Assembly: GCA_949592205.1 (NCBI GenBank)
Contig: CATIUR010000004.1
Span: 84,233,337 to 84,297,336, forward strand
DNA from: Helichrysum umbraculigerum
Taxonomy: Eukaryota > Streptophyta > Magnoliopsida > Asterales > Asteraceae
DNA length: 64,000 nt
Direction of reading: 5' to 3'
Shown: positions 11,267 to 23,119 of the stretch, piece by piece
How the letters are laid out: the number at the start of each line of letters is the position of its first letter
Position numbering within the stretch: position 1 is the stretch's first letter
Translations under genes and position numbers: made by a program
Notes under the pieces: generated by a model
Database searches by the model: none
The model's input: only the letters and a program-made list of their open reading frames with translations
Told to the model about the DNA's origin: nothing

Positions 11267-11627
11267 GTCTTCGGTTGCCTTGATTCTTCGTTTGGGCGTA
11301 ACTTCTTCATCATGCATCCGATTTGAGCGATCTTTATATCCACGCGATTGTAATTTCTTAACGAAGAAAATGACATAAGTTAGAGGTCATAATTCTAAGT
11401 GTAGCTCAAAAAATGTCGAAATGCGTGAACTAGAGATTCGTTAATCGTTTATGCTCAGTTTTTCACGTTTTTCATGTCATTTTCAATGGTTTTTAAAACA
11501 TCACTTCCGTTTTGACTTAGTTAACAAAATATCATAATATTTGACATTATTGGTGTAGTTTTGTTAACTTTAGGTCTAAAATGCGGGAAATAATGTATGT
11601 AAAAACATGACTTTTTACGTGTTATCA

Positions 11628-13395
11628 CGCGGATTAAGCCTTAACGTTGTGGGTCATGTGCTTCATTAGTGGTAGGTACCTTTACGATAAATAACATCCA
11701 TGGCATGTTTCGAACACATGACCTGAAGGAAGTCATAGACTGCCCTTACCGCTAAGGTATTTAGTCATTGATGTGTTTGGTTAACAATTGAAACCCTATA
11801 CTATACAGGGGCGGTACCAATTTGATTTTATGAGGGGCGAATTCTAGCAATGTACATGAGCTAAGAACCCTATTGAAATGGCAAGAACCGGACCAAACTT
11901 GAACTCGAATTAGCTAAAAATTCTGAACCGTAAACTAGACATGTTTACTTCGATTAGGTGGCTTTAAGAGTCTAGCCCGGGAACCGACTACGTAGGCTAC
12001 AACATCTGTTGATGGGGACAAGATGGTATGCTAACGGTTTTAATAGTTAATTGTATATATATATACACACTTTGGTATACACAAATAATCAGTTATTATT
12101 AATATATACACACAATGACATAAAGCTTATTATACTATCAACTAATGTTCACAAATTTTTTGGAATTTTATGCTAAACACTTTATCAAGAAGATCAATAA
12201 TATCTATGGGTTTTGCAGTTTTCAGGTTTGTTTACAAAACTCAACAATTACATTACTTTAATTAAACTCGAGTATTTGAGGTGAGTTTGATCTTTAGCTC
12301 TTATAATATAATTCCAAATGCCTTTCATCTAATCTCCAACCAAACATGTCATTTGATGAAATTTCAAATCCAAATCCCTTGAAATCTCATGAACCAAACA
12401 TGTCCGATAATGTGTATTTCTATGATAGCTTATATAAATACATGTTGAAAATCCATATTCTAACTAGTGACACCAATACCACTCCAAACAAGTGATTGTA
12501 TGTGACTGGTCATCTGTGTCAATTCAACGTCACATCAACACTTACCCATAGTGAATTTCATTTTGTGAGACCCACACATTGATTAACTTATACTCCATAC
12601 GTCCTATTTTAAGTGTCTAGTAGGGATATGACACACAGTTTTAGAAAGATACAAAAGATTCCTTCTAAACCAATATAATTTCACAATACATATAACGATA
12701 ATAATACCGTTATATTAACGTTTTAATTCAGTTTTTAATTTATAACGATCAAAAGGGTTTTTAAAGACAAATTATTATTTTTATTGCCGCGAGCGCTAGC
12801 TATGTCGTCAGTTCCTTCGTTGCTTATTTGACTCACCTCCCACCGACGCCCGCTGTGCCAACATCGTTAGTTTAGTGACACACGTCACTTTCCCAATCGA
12901 CGATTGCATTGGCAGTGGTCTAAGATACCACACATTTACAATTTGAAGTCCGAGTCTACAAAAGTAAAATACAATTTCATCTTTGACCTTTTAATTCTTT
13001 TAACTATTTTTTATAGTCTGTTTAGTGAATATTACACACAAGTATTTGTACCTTTTTTTCTTCTTCTTTTTTTTTTTTCTTATTAGGAAGGCAACTATTC
13101 ATATACTTCCATTATAATTATATACATTTCTTTACAAATATTTATAAATAGTACAAGCACAAAACTTGAACTTACCACCTCAAAATTTATGTTACCTTGA
13201 ATATACTTATGTTTGAAGTGAAATCTTCTAATATTTTTTCTTCCTATTTTAGTAGCTACTATATGTTTTTTCCCATATACCAATTGCTTCTCAAAAAGAG
13301 CAAAAATAGAGTAAGATCCCAAAAACTTTGGTAATTATATATTAAACTTTTTTTAATTTAATCCAAAAAAGGTAAAGATAACACCCTTTTGTTTT
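11628..13395. other. Upstream intergenic region with transposon scraps
   Basis: No gene recognised. Three weak mobile-DNA signals are visible. First, 11700-11760 on the minus strand has CTTAGCGGTAAGGGC and, about 30 nt on, GTGTTCGAAACA, resembling the A and B boxes of a tRNA-derived SINE. Second, CAGGGGCGG near 11812 resembles a hAT-type terminal motif, with no partner end found. Third, CTCCATACGTCCTATTTTAA near 12592 resembles a Stowaway-type end, again without a partner. The rest is AT-rich, with a poly-T tract near 13054-13080. Confidence 0.4.
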
Positions 13396-13927
13396 TTGTT
13401 TTTCATATATGGCGTCACCTTGAGTCGCCCTTCACCCTCATCAATAAATCTACACCGTACGATCTCGTACCCTTTTTTTAACAAAAGACTGGTTAGGTGT
13501 GTGCGTATAGATATAACAAGATATATATATATATATACAGCTTCAACAGGGTGTGATAGAATTCTGCGTTTTTTCTCTCCTCGAACAACAACATCATCTT
13601 TTTATTCACTTTTTCTTATCCTTAACGTCAATCTATACGTTCAGGTACTGCCTTTTTATCCTTATCTGTATCTATAATTTGTATCTAATTGTTTCGATAA
13701 ACTTAAACCCTAGCTGTTCTAATCTGTAATTTATAGTCTGAACTTGAAGTGTATTTGTTCAATACTGTTATATTGATCTCTTTGATGTATGTAATCGATT
13801 ATTGTTGTATTAGTGTTGTTATTTGATTGAATTGAATAGGTGTATCCGGTTGTATGCTGATTTAGGGTTTTTACTTTACGAGTTTTTAGGGATCCAGGTT
13901 TTCGGGATAGGGCTTTGAGTGGTTGTG
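13396..13927 (+). promoter_or_regulatory. TOC gene promoter and 5' leader
   Basis: A TATATATATATATATA run at about 13520-13537 could serve as the TATA region. CTCTCC/TTTTTC-rich text follows, as in plant leaders. TTCAG/GTACTG near 13645 could be a donor. TTGAATAG/GTG (near 13840) or a later AG could be the acceptor, so a leader intron is plausible but unproven. The coding start at 13928 is the first ATG in the frame; the GTG three codons earlier is not used as a start. Confidence 0.45.
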
Positions 13928-16300
13928 ATGGAAAATGGTGTGAGTAAAGTGGAAGAAGTAAAGTCGAAAGTAGAGGAATTTGATATAGATGATGGTTTGG
14001 GAGGTGTGGTGAATGGTAATGGAATTGATGAGGCTTTTAAGGATGCTTCTGATAGAGGTGATGCGAGTGTATCGGAAACTTTTGATGTGGTGGAAAGTGC
14101 TGATGATAGAAAAGATATTAGTGATGTGAATGGTGGTGAGTTGGGCGATTCAAATTTAGTTGAGAGCAGCGTAGATGTAGACCAAGAGGTAATAGAGAAG
14201 ATTCAACCGGTTACTGAACAGGCTGATGTTAATCCCGTTGAGGAGGATATGTCTATAAAGGTAACTTTGTTCTAGTTATTTGGTTAAAATTTTTCTTTGA
14301 GAAAAAAAAAAGTATGTATTTATTTGATTAGTTGGTGATGTGTGCAGGTGATTGATGTGGAAAGTACCTTTGGTAATACAACCAGGGATCAACCTGTTGT
14401 CATAGAGAGTATTGAGATTGTGGATCCTGATGTACACAAAGGAAATGTTAATGATTCGGCAGACACTAGTGAGGAGGTAATTGCAGCTGATAGTTCTTCC
14501 AGTGATCAGCCGAGTGGATTGGAAGCTAATGAGGCAGTGAATAATGATGATAGTGAGGGAAAGGTGCTTAATCTAGCAGACCTTAATAAGGAGATAAATG
14601 TGTCAGATAGTGATTCTAGCAAACAGCCAAGTGGCATGGAAGCTAGTGAGGCTGTGAATAATGATGATAATGAGGGAAAAGTGTCTAATTTAGTAGATGT
14701 TAATGATTCTAGCCAACAGTCAAGTGGTTTGGAAGCCAGTGAGCCCGTGCATGATGTTAATAGTGAGGAAAAAGTGCCTAATTTGGTGCAGACGACTGAT
14801 GAAGAAAGTATATCTGATAATGCTGCAATGGATCAAGCTAGCGACTTGGAAACCAATGTGTCAGAGGTTGGTGGAAAAGATGAGTCGGTGAATGTGGTGG
14901 GTGTGATTGATGAGCAAAAAACTTATACAGATGCAAGTAGAGATTGGTCGGAGGATAATGGGATTATAGACAATGGGGTAAATGAGACTGGGAAGGTATC
15001 TAATGAAGATGTATTGGAAGAAGTTCACAAAAAGCCAGCTACTGTAATTTTAGGTGATTCTGAAAATGGAGTTTTAGATAATGTTGATGTTGGTGAAACA
15101 GTGATTCATGAAGATGGTGTAATTGGAGATTCAGTGGGTCACAGAACACAGCCCGATGGTGCGACAGGTGCTGAAGCAAATGGAGTTGTGATTGAAAAAA
15201 ATATTTTGGTTACTGAAAGTAAAGACGATGACAGTAAGAATCAACGGGAAAAGTTTGAAATTTCAAAAAATAGTTCGCTTAATGCTGAAAACAGACTAAC
15301 AAATGAACAAATTCAAGAGGCGGGCCAGATATCTGATCCATCTTCTGGACATCAAGATGATAAAAATCTGGAACAAGGAAGTATATCAGCCATTGATGAC
15401 CCTGATAAGCATGTGGAGAGCCTCAAGTCAGAAGATAGCGTTCATGTTCCCGTGGTGGAAAGAACGATAGCTCCGGAGGTTGAAAAAGATGCACCAAATG
15501 ATAGTGAGATGAAACAAGATATTCCAGTCAAGAAAGAACCAGAGTTGAAGCCAGTTATAGGGGTCTCTTTATCTACTAAAAAATCTGCAATTTCCACTCC
15601 TGTAGCTAACCCGAAACATGATTTAAAGCCTGATCAATCCCCCATTCCTAATTCCAAACCTACCAGTGCACCCACTCCAGCTTCATCCCCAGCACCGGCT
15701 CGCCCTGCTGGTCTTCCGCGGCTGGAACCGGCTCACCGTGTGGTGCAATCCCAGGTAAACGGGAATGCTTCTCCTTTGCAAAACCAAGTCATTGATGAAC
15801 CTACCAATGGGGAGACTGATGAAAATGATGACACTCGTGAAAAGCTCCAGATGATACGGGTCAAGTTTTTACGTCTTGCCCGCAGGCTTGGCCAGACTAC
15901 TCATAACGTTGTTGTGGCTCAGGTCTTGTATAGGTTAGGATTGGCTGAACAATTGAGAGGCAGCAATGGAGGCCGTGTTGCTGCATTTAGCTTTGAGCGT
16001 GCTAGTGCCATGGCTGAGCAGTTGGAGGCAGCTGGACAAGAACCACTTGAGTTCTCATGCACCATCATGGTTCTTGGGAAAACAGGGGTAGGGAAAAGTG
16101 CAACCATTAATTCTATATTCGATGAAGTTAAGTTTGGAACCAATGCGTTTCAACATGGAACAAAGAAAGTTCAGGATGTTGTTGGAACGGTGCAGGGTAT
16201 AAAAGTACGTGTCATTGATACGCCAGGTCTTCTTCCTTCGTGGGCTGATCAAAGGAAAAACGAGAAAATTCTTCACTCGGTCAAACGGTTTATCCAAAAA
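13928..16300 (+). pseudogene. TOC132: TOC132/TOC120-like import receptor, 3'-truncated
   Basis: Toc159-family receptors are GTPases of the chloroplast outer envelope that recognise transit peptides of imported preproteins. Exon 1 is 13928-14260, the intron 14261-14347, and exon 2 runs from 14348. The first 600 or so residues form an acidic, Asp/Glu/Ser-rich, repetitive A-domain ending in a Pro-rich stretch. Then comes the conserved G-domain start: DDTREKLQMIRVKFLRLARR, the P-loop GKTGVGKSA (residues about 688-696) and DTPG (about 735-738). The text departs from the family after ...VKRFIQK, near residue 761, at about 16297. The rest of the G-domain (G4, G5) and the whole C-terminal membrane-anchor domain are absent here. 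The frame then runs 25 or so codons through 3' UTR of element E to a stop at 16375. Residues before the break look intact, so loss is recent or the assembly is broken. Toc132 rather than Toc159 is chosen from the wording around the G-domain; this subtype is less sure than the family. Confidence 0.85.
14261..14347 (+). other. Intron 1 of the TOC gene
   Basis: Donor AAAG/GTAACT and acceptor TGTGCAG/GTG, 87 bp, phase 0. Joining 14260 to 14348 keeps the frame (exon 1 is exactly 111 codons), and acidic A-domain sequence continues on both sides. Confidence 0.85.
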
Positions 16301-17693
16301 TCATTTTTCCTGAGTTTTTCACAGAGGTGCCAATTTTTCGCACCGAGTATTGCTTCTAGAGATTTTGACTTTTGAACACACGCAAGATTTTCTGAGAGAA
16401 ACGCAGAGTAGCTGAAAGCTTTGAGACATGAGTAATGAGGATGTCTAAATGACGCTTTTCATAACCTTAAAAGTTCTAAACTAGAGTTTTGGAGGGGTAG
16501 GGGAATTTTTGAGTGGGTTTGTTTTGTTAGGGTTTTAAGATAGAAACGAAAGGTTAAGGCGCAAAGGGGTTTTCTAGGCGGATCATCAACACTAAAGATA
16601 AGTGTTGGAAGGGTTTTGGGCTAGAAAAGATTTGTGAAAAATGGTTTTAATCCTAGGAAATGTCGAGGTCCTCTTATTGCACCTACACCGCGTACAGCGC
16701 TCATCGGTGTGGTCTCGAAACGTACACAAAGAGCAAGTTCTAATTCAAAGCAAAAGCATCGGCACACACATCAATCGAAAGTGAAGCATTAAAGATGAAT
16801 GCTTATTGGGCTCAAGTACCTCACTACAAAGGGGTTGTATGTGCCTAGCCGTGCGATGCTCTAGGATTAACATTTCATTTTTAAGGAATTCGTATCCTAA
16901 CTTATCTTACTTTCCAAAGCAATTTATTTAATTTCTGACAAATGATCTTTCGCAAAAATTATTTTAAGTCAAAAATTTAAAAATTTTAGCCAAAATGAGG
17001 TTTTGATGAAAAATTTAAGCCTAATGGAGGTTAAGCTTATTTTTATTTGTTGTTTACTTTGGACAAGCAATCAAAGTCAAAATACGGTATATCATACCGT
17101 GTATCCCACACGTAGAGGAACATTGTCCCTAATGTTCACAAACTAAGTTTAAAACTCTTCTTTGGAGAAGAATTCCACACTTTAAAGTGTGATCATATTT
17201 TGGAACTTTGTTTCTAAGTCGATTTGATTTATGGGATTTGAAATCCCATACTTAAAGATTAAGCATAAAGGACAACGGTATTGATATATTAAGATATTTA
17301 ATATCCATTAGGGAAAAAGAACAAAAAACTCCCCTAAGAAAGAATGAGACGGTTGTTTGATAAATTTGGGCGTGTTGACAGCAACCGGAGAATCCAGCGT
17401 CATTCAGCCCGAATCTTGCGTGATTTGCGCGTCGTCTTATGTTTCCTTGGGGAACTTCAATTACACTCACAACTTTCTTATTCAAAAGCAAAATAAACAT
17501 AATATTAGTAAACGATAATAACTAAGATGATAATACGATAAATAAAAGCAGATAAATCCAACCAGATCACTGGTTCGTCTAAAATATATCCGCACAATCA
17601 CAATACCAGTACAGTCATCCAAAATATCAAGTGATAATACAGTAATCCAACATAAGTAATAATAATAAGATAAGGAGTGATAGATAAGTAGAA
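16301..17693 (-). mobile_element. 3' UTR of element E, truncated
   Basis: On the minus strand it matches the C and D 3' UTRs in order: a stretch around the GAACATT hairpin (17101-17137), a block corresponding to C 43840-44040 (AATGCTTCACTTTC, GAATTAGAACTTGCTC, GTTTCGAGACCA), the AACACTTATCTTTAGTGTTG stem, CCTTTCGTTTCTA, then the GGTGC/GCACC hairpin at 16326-16344. By comparison with D about 0.8 kb of UTR plus the LTR is missing. The junction with TOC exon 2 lies at about 16297-16310. Confidence 0.75.
17101..17137 (-). other. Internal hairpin plus PPT-like tract of E
   Basis: On the minus strand arms GAACATT and AATGTTC enclose AGGGAC, then within 5 nt comes CGTGTGGGATAC. C (43553-43589) and D (37676-37710) have the same arrangement at the same place, downstream of the 3' ORF and well before the real polypurine tract. 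Confidence 0.6.
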
Positions 17694-19622
17694 TCAAGGA
17701 AGAGGAAGGTCATGATCCGCTGGTGGCTCCTGGAGAGTAGGAAGAGAGCTGCCTGCTGCTTGCTGGGTGACGGAGTGATGTCCACTAGATGCCATGCGGG
17801 ATACTGACCCCGATGATGCGGCAAGCTGCTGCTCTGGATGTAGCGGATACAGATAGAAGTTCGAATCAAGGCCCATATCGCCTACGTCAGCTGATCCGAG
17901 AGGGTAGTCACGCAGAACCTGTACCAAGTGAACCAGTGGCAAATCTGAGGATGGAACAGGGGTAGTGTCAAGTAAACCTGTCAATCTGGAAGATGTGGGT
18001 CCCATAGGTAAAACTGGCACATAATCTGTCTGTATCTGCTCATGCTTCTGATCTTCCTCAAGCTCCTGAATTGGCTCCATATGAGTATCCAAACCCTGCC
18101 CTGACTATGGTGAATCCATCTTCGAGGATGTATCTGTATCTGATGTGGCAGACTCAGCTGGTCGAGGATGGGTCACAGTCCGTGAAGATGGCTGTCGGAT
18201 AACATGCGGGTCATGCGGCTCACGTATGATGGTAGTGTGGATAGAGAATATCGGCTCAGATGTATGTGTAGATGAAGATCGACGAGCCCTGGTGATAGTC
18301 CCTGGTGTGGTGGTAGGTGTGATAGTGGTAGTGGGGTAAGGTGATGTGATGATGGGTATGGTGGTGGTGAATTGAGTCATGGTGAATGTATGGAGTGGTG
18401 ATGTAGTGAAGTCTGGTGGTAGTGGGCCGCAGACCCAAGTCGGTGGAGCTGGTGTAGGAAATCCAAACTCCCGAGCCAGGTATGTGTCCATAGCGTGTCT
18501 CTGCTGTAGCATATGCAGCATACCATAAAAGAGCTCAGATGAAGGTGGATCTCCCCAATTAAGCACTCTGGGCTGAGGAGTAGGTACACTCTGAGCCTCA
18601 ATATCAGGAACTGAAGTCTCCCCTGTCTCAGGTTCATGATGAACCTCATTTCTCGGCTCCCTATGCACTGTGCTATCATCAAACTCAAAACTAGCTCTCT
18701 TAGTCTTCGGAGGTCTCATCGAAACTCCCGGAATCAGATCACCATCCTTCCAGCGGATATCACCATTCAAATCTTTTTCCAATAACCAAACTTTTATCAT
18801 GTAGTTCATATCATAAGGTTGTGACTCCTTTTCTTTCACTTCTGTCAACCAGCTAATCACATCACTAGTCAAAAGCCCCATCTTCCTAACTAGTTTTGTA
18901 ATGATAGCTCCCATGTAAACAGTCTCAACCTCAGAATAAGCAGACTCAGTAAGAAGTCGATCAGCAACCAAATAAGTAACATTCAAATGTTCAACCTCTA
19001 TAGTACTCCTGATGATCAACAAGTCTTTCTGTCCAATAGCTCCTTTTGTCTTCTTCTTTCCTCGAATACTACAAGCAAGAAGGTTATGAAGCACATTGTG
19101 ATACTTATCCTGAAAAACTCGAGCTTTGACATTTGAATGAAACCAGCCTGATGCATATTGAGACCAAATAGTAGTGTGATCTCTCTGTCGTGGACTGCAC
19201 TCTGAGTCGAGGAAGAACTTGGTGGTCACTTGATGTTCACTGTATAGCTCTAAATGAACAGCAAAAGTGGCTAAGGACATGCTGTGACTCTTTCCCTGAA
19301 AGTTAAACTGAATCATCGAATCATCGTCCAATCTAGATACTGATTTATCAAACTTAAGAGTAACCATGAATTCTGCCACAAGTTCTTGATAAACTTTCTC
19401 TTTTAAGTTAAACAGAATGGTCCATGCCCGAAGATGTCGTTTACCCACTTTGAATTCAATCAACTCCTTAAATCCCTTGTCTAAACCAATCTTAGCCAAA
19501 TCCTCCCATACTACGTATCTGTTAACTCCTAACTCATGAGATAACCATTTCCGATAAAGCTTCCTTTTTTCGTCATCTTTGATCGAATTCCTTATGTATG
19601 AAGGAAGTGAAGTCTTGGCCAT
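17694..19622 (-). CDS. ATHILA ORF-1-like protein of E (one in-frame TAG)
   Basis: The frame starts at the ATG at 19622 and runs 505 codons to a TAG at 18105-18107. It then stays open in the same frame for 136 more codons to 17694. The N-terminal two thirds carry the ATHILA ORF-1 type sequence (for example RKWLSHELGVNRYVVWEDLA near residues 25-45). The C-terminal part is rich in Pro, Thr and His and resembles the 3' ORFs of C and D. Function is not established: the ORF sits in the env position, but no signal peptide or clear membrane segment is seen. A splice acceptor, TTGTTTCAG, directly precedes the ATG on the minus strand, so translation from a spliced subgenomic RNA is likely. The TAG is most simply an inactivating mutation. 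Confidence 0.7.
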
Positions 19623-20350
19623 CTGAAACAAGAGAAAACAAACATCATAGTGAAGTATATTAGATCAATTACAAGTGTATGGATTATATCATACCCTCGA
19701 ATTTTTAGAAAAAAATCGAAATGAGGGCTTTAAAATATGAATAATCCATAAACCTGTAATGACTAATGATAACCAAAACCGTAATTTCCAACCATAAAAA
19801 GGGACTTTGGTTCATGTAAGAAGCTATTACGAACTATTTGCACCAAATTCTCAAGTAGACTTTTTCAAGTTAAAGTAACTCGAGAGCTTGAGACTAGTTC
19901 CAATTTCCAACCACATAAGCATTAAGCATTTAGAATTTCACACTATGTAACATGTAAGTTTGTTCTAAGCTTGCTAATTACCTTAAAGTGGCGAAAATGA
20001 TATCTACTTACATAATTTGCAAACTAGCATGGCATTCCAAATTTGAAGTGAGCATTTATAAGCATACTGAGCAAGTAAGCAATCAAAGTTCCAAGTTAAC
20101 CTCTAATAGCCATTTTGTGATTCAAGAATGTCCTTTAAAATAGTTATGGTCTTTTTTGGTTCAAACATCGCCTTTGTTTTTAAAGATGGTAATTTAAAGT
20201 CGCGATGCTTTGAATCAAAATTGACCATTCTTACCTCTAAGTTCAAAATCTCATCACAAATTAAATTGTTGTATAATGAAATGGTTACTTGAATGTTAGA
20301 ACAAATCATAACTTATAAGTTTCACTAACTTTATTTTACCAAAGTAGCGC
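19623..20350 (-). mobile_element. Spacer of E, distal part
   Basis: Noncoding AT-rich spacer between ORF X and the ORF-1-like frame, cut by the insertion of C. With 47705-48872 it makes about 1.9 kb. It ends on the minus strand in the pyrimidine run and CAG of the acceptor before 19622, so much of it may be intron. No gene is seen. Confidence 0.6.
20346..20350. repeat. Target-site duplication of C, left copy
   Basis: AGCGC, repeated at 47700-47704 directly after the right LTR. The 5-bp length is standard for Ty3-type integrases. Confidence 0.9.
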
Positions 20351-22925
20351 TGATGTAGCGTAAAAAGTCACGTTTTTACCTACATTATTGACCCCATATT
20401 TAGGCCTTTTATAACAAAAACATTCTTAAAACATCATTATTTATCATATTTTGTTATAAAGGTGAAAACTTGACGGACTTTCCAAAACTATACGAAAAGG
20501 GCTGAAAATACACTGAAATAGGCACCAAATTGAGCCAAGCCCTAAATCTACTGTAAACTCCATACCAAGACCTCACATTTATCTTATTTTGTAGCTATGG
20601 ATATTACGAGAACGTGGATATAAGGATTGCTCAAAACGGATCAAGGACGAAAAAGTTATGCAAGTTACAGCGCAGCTGAAAGCTACAAAACGTATTCTGA
20701 ACACGCATGGGCCCCACACATCCAATTTCTACCAAATTGGCATCATTAGAAGCGTAACGGAATTACGAAGCCGTAGGCGAAAGAATCAAGTCAAACGGAC
20801 GCAAAACGAAGAAGATACGGCCTTCCGAAGATGAAAGAAAAGTCAGAAAAATCACACGGCCTAGCACACGGCCACCCCAGAGCCATACACGGCCTATACA
20901 AGGCCGTACACGGCCTGTACAGAGCCGTACACAGCCTGTATAGGGCCGTACACGGCCTCTTTTGGTCACACACGACCTCCGTCATGCTTCGTTTGCTTGT
21001 ACGTGTGCTTGTGTGCTTGTACTCTTGGATCCATGGCTTGCCTATAAATAGTGACCTCTCCATCCTCATTTCACACACCAATTCTTTCATAGAATTTTCA
21101 CTTTCTCTCTCACACACACTCTCTCTCTCTCTCTCTACTTTCTCTCTCTAGCACTACTCTTAGGAGTTAGAGGAGGAATAGAAAGAGCAGCTAGTTAGCG
21201 TAGCGGTAGTTGTAGCGTCTGTACGGAGTCACTCCGAGACTTTGGTCACGAAGATTTGTCTGTAATAAATATTCAGGTTATATTTATATCTCTTTCCTTT
21301 ATTTCGTAAATATGATTTGCTTATATTATGTTTGCGTTGTATTGATTGCTAGAGATGCCATGCTAGGCTAGACAAATCTGTGTTTGCTATGATAATGGTT
21401 ATGCTTAAGTAGTTATGATTTAATATGCAATTGGGATGTCACCATTATGAAACAACGGAGGTAACGTTATACGGCTTTCATTTGTATAGCGCCGGAATCA
21501 TCACGAATGTGTGTAGTACGGAACGTGGAAGCTATGAAAGTCGTGGGCACAATCCGTTGTGGTAATAATGATCCCAATTGTAAACATACTGTTCCTCTGT
21601 CTGTGTGAATATTAAACTGTATCTGAATTTGTGAATTGAATCTCAATTGTTTACCTATCCAACTTATGCTGTGGTTAGAAACTTCCTGCTAAAACCTGGC
21701 CAGTTATTAGTGGTACGTAATCTACCTATTCTATGTATGATGAAGCATTTGAACTCGACATGGCTGTATTCTCTAGATTGAAACTACATCATAAGAGATA
21801 CGGAGCATAGGATTAGAGATAGGTTAGATTCAAGTTCATATATTGAATATCTTTGAGAGACCTTTCGGGATATTTATGATCCAATTATCTGGTTATGTGA
21901 TACAGTATGAAATAGGAATAGTTATCTGTGTGCCTTTCTATTGCATGTTCTTGTTTGATTGTTGCCTTAGGAATGCTGCATGCTAGAACTGTCCCTCCGA
22001 TTACTATATGTAACTGCATGATTAGGGTTTTCATATATAAGTTGATGTTTATACAGTAGAGTGATGTGCATGTAATAGTTAAGGTGATTTATATGATTAA
22101 TGATGAACAATTCAATTGACCGTTAGGCAAGTTAATCCAACCTATTCCGTAGGGTAACTCCTGTTCACTTTATTGTTTATTCAACAATTCGTGCCATGAT
22201 ACCGACACACATTTGTCAGAGATTGGGGAATAGGATTAGAGAATAACTGTTGATTGAATTGATCAGTACATTTGGGAGAACTTCCGGTGTATCTGACACT
22301 ATATAATTGCTATCCATGTGACATATTATTTATCTGATTGTAGAGACCTTTACGTTAGATATTTAATAGGATCGTAATTATACATCATTAATAATATAGG
22401 GTATCCAATGAGCAAATTGGTAATTTGAATCAATGCTAAGGAAAAACCATAAAACGGCACAGTACTTCGTATAGCGTTTAAATACGCGGGATAAGCTAAG
22501 GAACTGCCATAGGTATAATACTTCGTGTTAATTTAATTTCCGGTTACTCAACGGATTAATCATCATAACTAGCGGCTTTAATACCCATAACCAGCATCAT
22601 AGTAAACACTCTCGTATCCACTGTTCTCTGAGCCTCCGTACAAACATCTTTTCCTTTTCTGCATTTATTTTCCGTAGATTAGTTATAAAACCAAAACCAA
22701 ATCCACTTTAGTTAAACCCTAGCTAAGTTACGAAAGATAATTAGAACACCTAAGATCCCATGCCCGTTGTAGTGTAAGAACGACACCTGAGTCAACATAC
22801 CGCTTACTACCCTAGTAACCTAATTAGGGCTGAAAGTAGTATTAGCTTAGGATATCCCCAGCTCTATAAATTTAAAACACCCCACTGTTGTGCCCGCTTC
22901 GCGAATGACAATTTCGGACGCAACA
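20351..22925 (+). repeat. 5' LTR of C
   Basis: Starts TGATGTAGCGTAAAAAGTCA and ends GGACGCAACA. Matches 45113-47699 closely. The visible differences are scattered substitutions and one indel of about 19 bp (extra text near 47345 in the right copy). Contains the promoter array, a CT-rich leader and the block of about 115 bp shared with A (21450-21560). Confidence 0.93.
20853..21050 (+). promoter_or_regulatory. C LTR promoter: phased CCGTACACGG array plus TATA box
   Basis: CACACGGCC units open the array. CCGTACACGG-type cores then start at 20883, 20904, 20925 and 20946, exactly 21 bp apart. TATAAATA is at 21043-21050, followed by a CT/CA-rich leader with a long TCTCTC run. The right LTR has the same layout (array 45615-45720, TATA 45804-45811). 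Confidence 0.75.
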
Positions 22926-22931
22926 GGTTTT

Positions 22932-22949
22932 TGGCGCCGCTGCCGGGGA
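22932..22949 (+). other. Primer-binding site of C
   Basis: TGGCGCCGCTGCCGGGGA, 6 nt after the LTR end. This is the tRNA-Asp-type primer site usual for the Athila lineage. Confidence 0.85.
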
Positions 22950-23119
22950 CTACAATGACAGATTTTAGGTTTTTAGTTATCTTAGTTATTTAGCGATCCT
23001 TTCAGAAGATCAATATCATCCGTAAGTTACTTTTCCTATCTTTAGATTAGATTTCCTTTTCCGTTCTTAGAATAGTTTAAACCCATCCTTTCCAAAACTC
23101 TACTTTCTACCAACAAGTT

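Larger units (their letters stand above)
9204..11627 (-). repeat. Truncated LTR G, same family as the LTR of E
   Basis: Nearly identical throughout to 59462-61918, the 5' LTR of E, with scattered substitutions and small indels. On the minus strand it starts TGATAACACGTAAAAAGTCA at 11627. The sense 3' end (the counterpart of 59320-59461, about 142 bp) is missing, replaced at 9203 by chromovirus sequence. No polypurine tract lies to the right of 11627, so it is a solo or broken LTR and not the lost 3' LTR of E in place. Confidence 0.82.

Noticed and set aside
11036..11317. Minus-strand open frame with AVYG repeats, and its plus-strand partner near 61349
   Set aside because: By-product of the CCGTATACGG array in LTRs G and E.
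9204..11627. LTR G as the missing 3' LTR of element E
   Set aside because: No polypurine tract or E 3' UTR lies at its right edge, and 4.7 kb of upstream and TOC sequence separates it from E.
12590..12740. Complete Stowaway-type MITE
   Set aside because: Only one end-like motif is present; no inverted partner or TA duplication was found.
16298..16375. Authentic alternative C-terminus for the TOC protein
   Set aside because: The added residues are encoded by the 3' UTR of element E (GGTGC/GCACC hairpin and neighbours) and have no resemblance to Toc G-domains.
18256..18438. His/Thr-rich open frames overlapping the ORF-1-like frame
   Set aside because: Shadow frames of the Pro/Thr/His-rich tail on the same or opposite strand.
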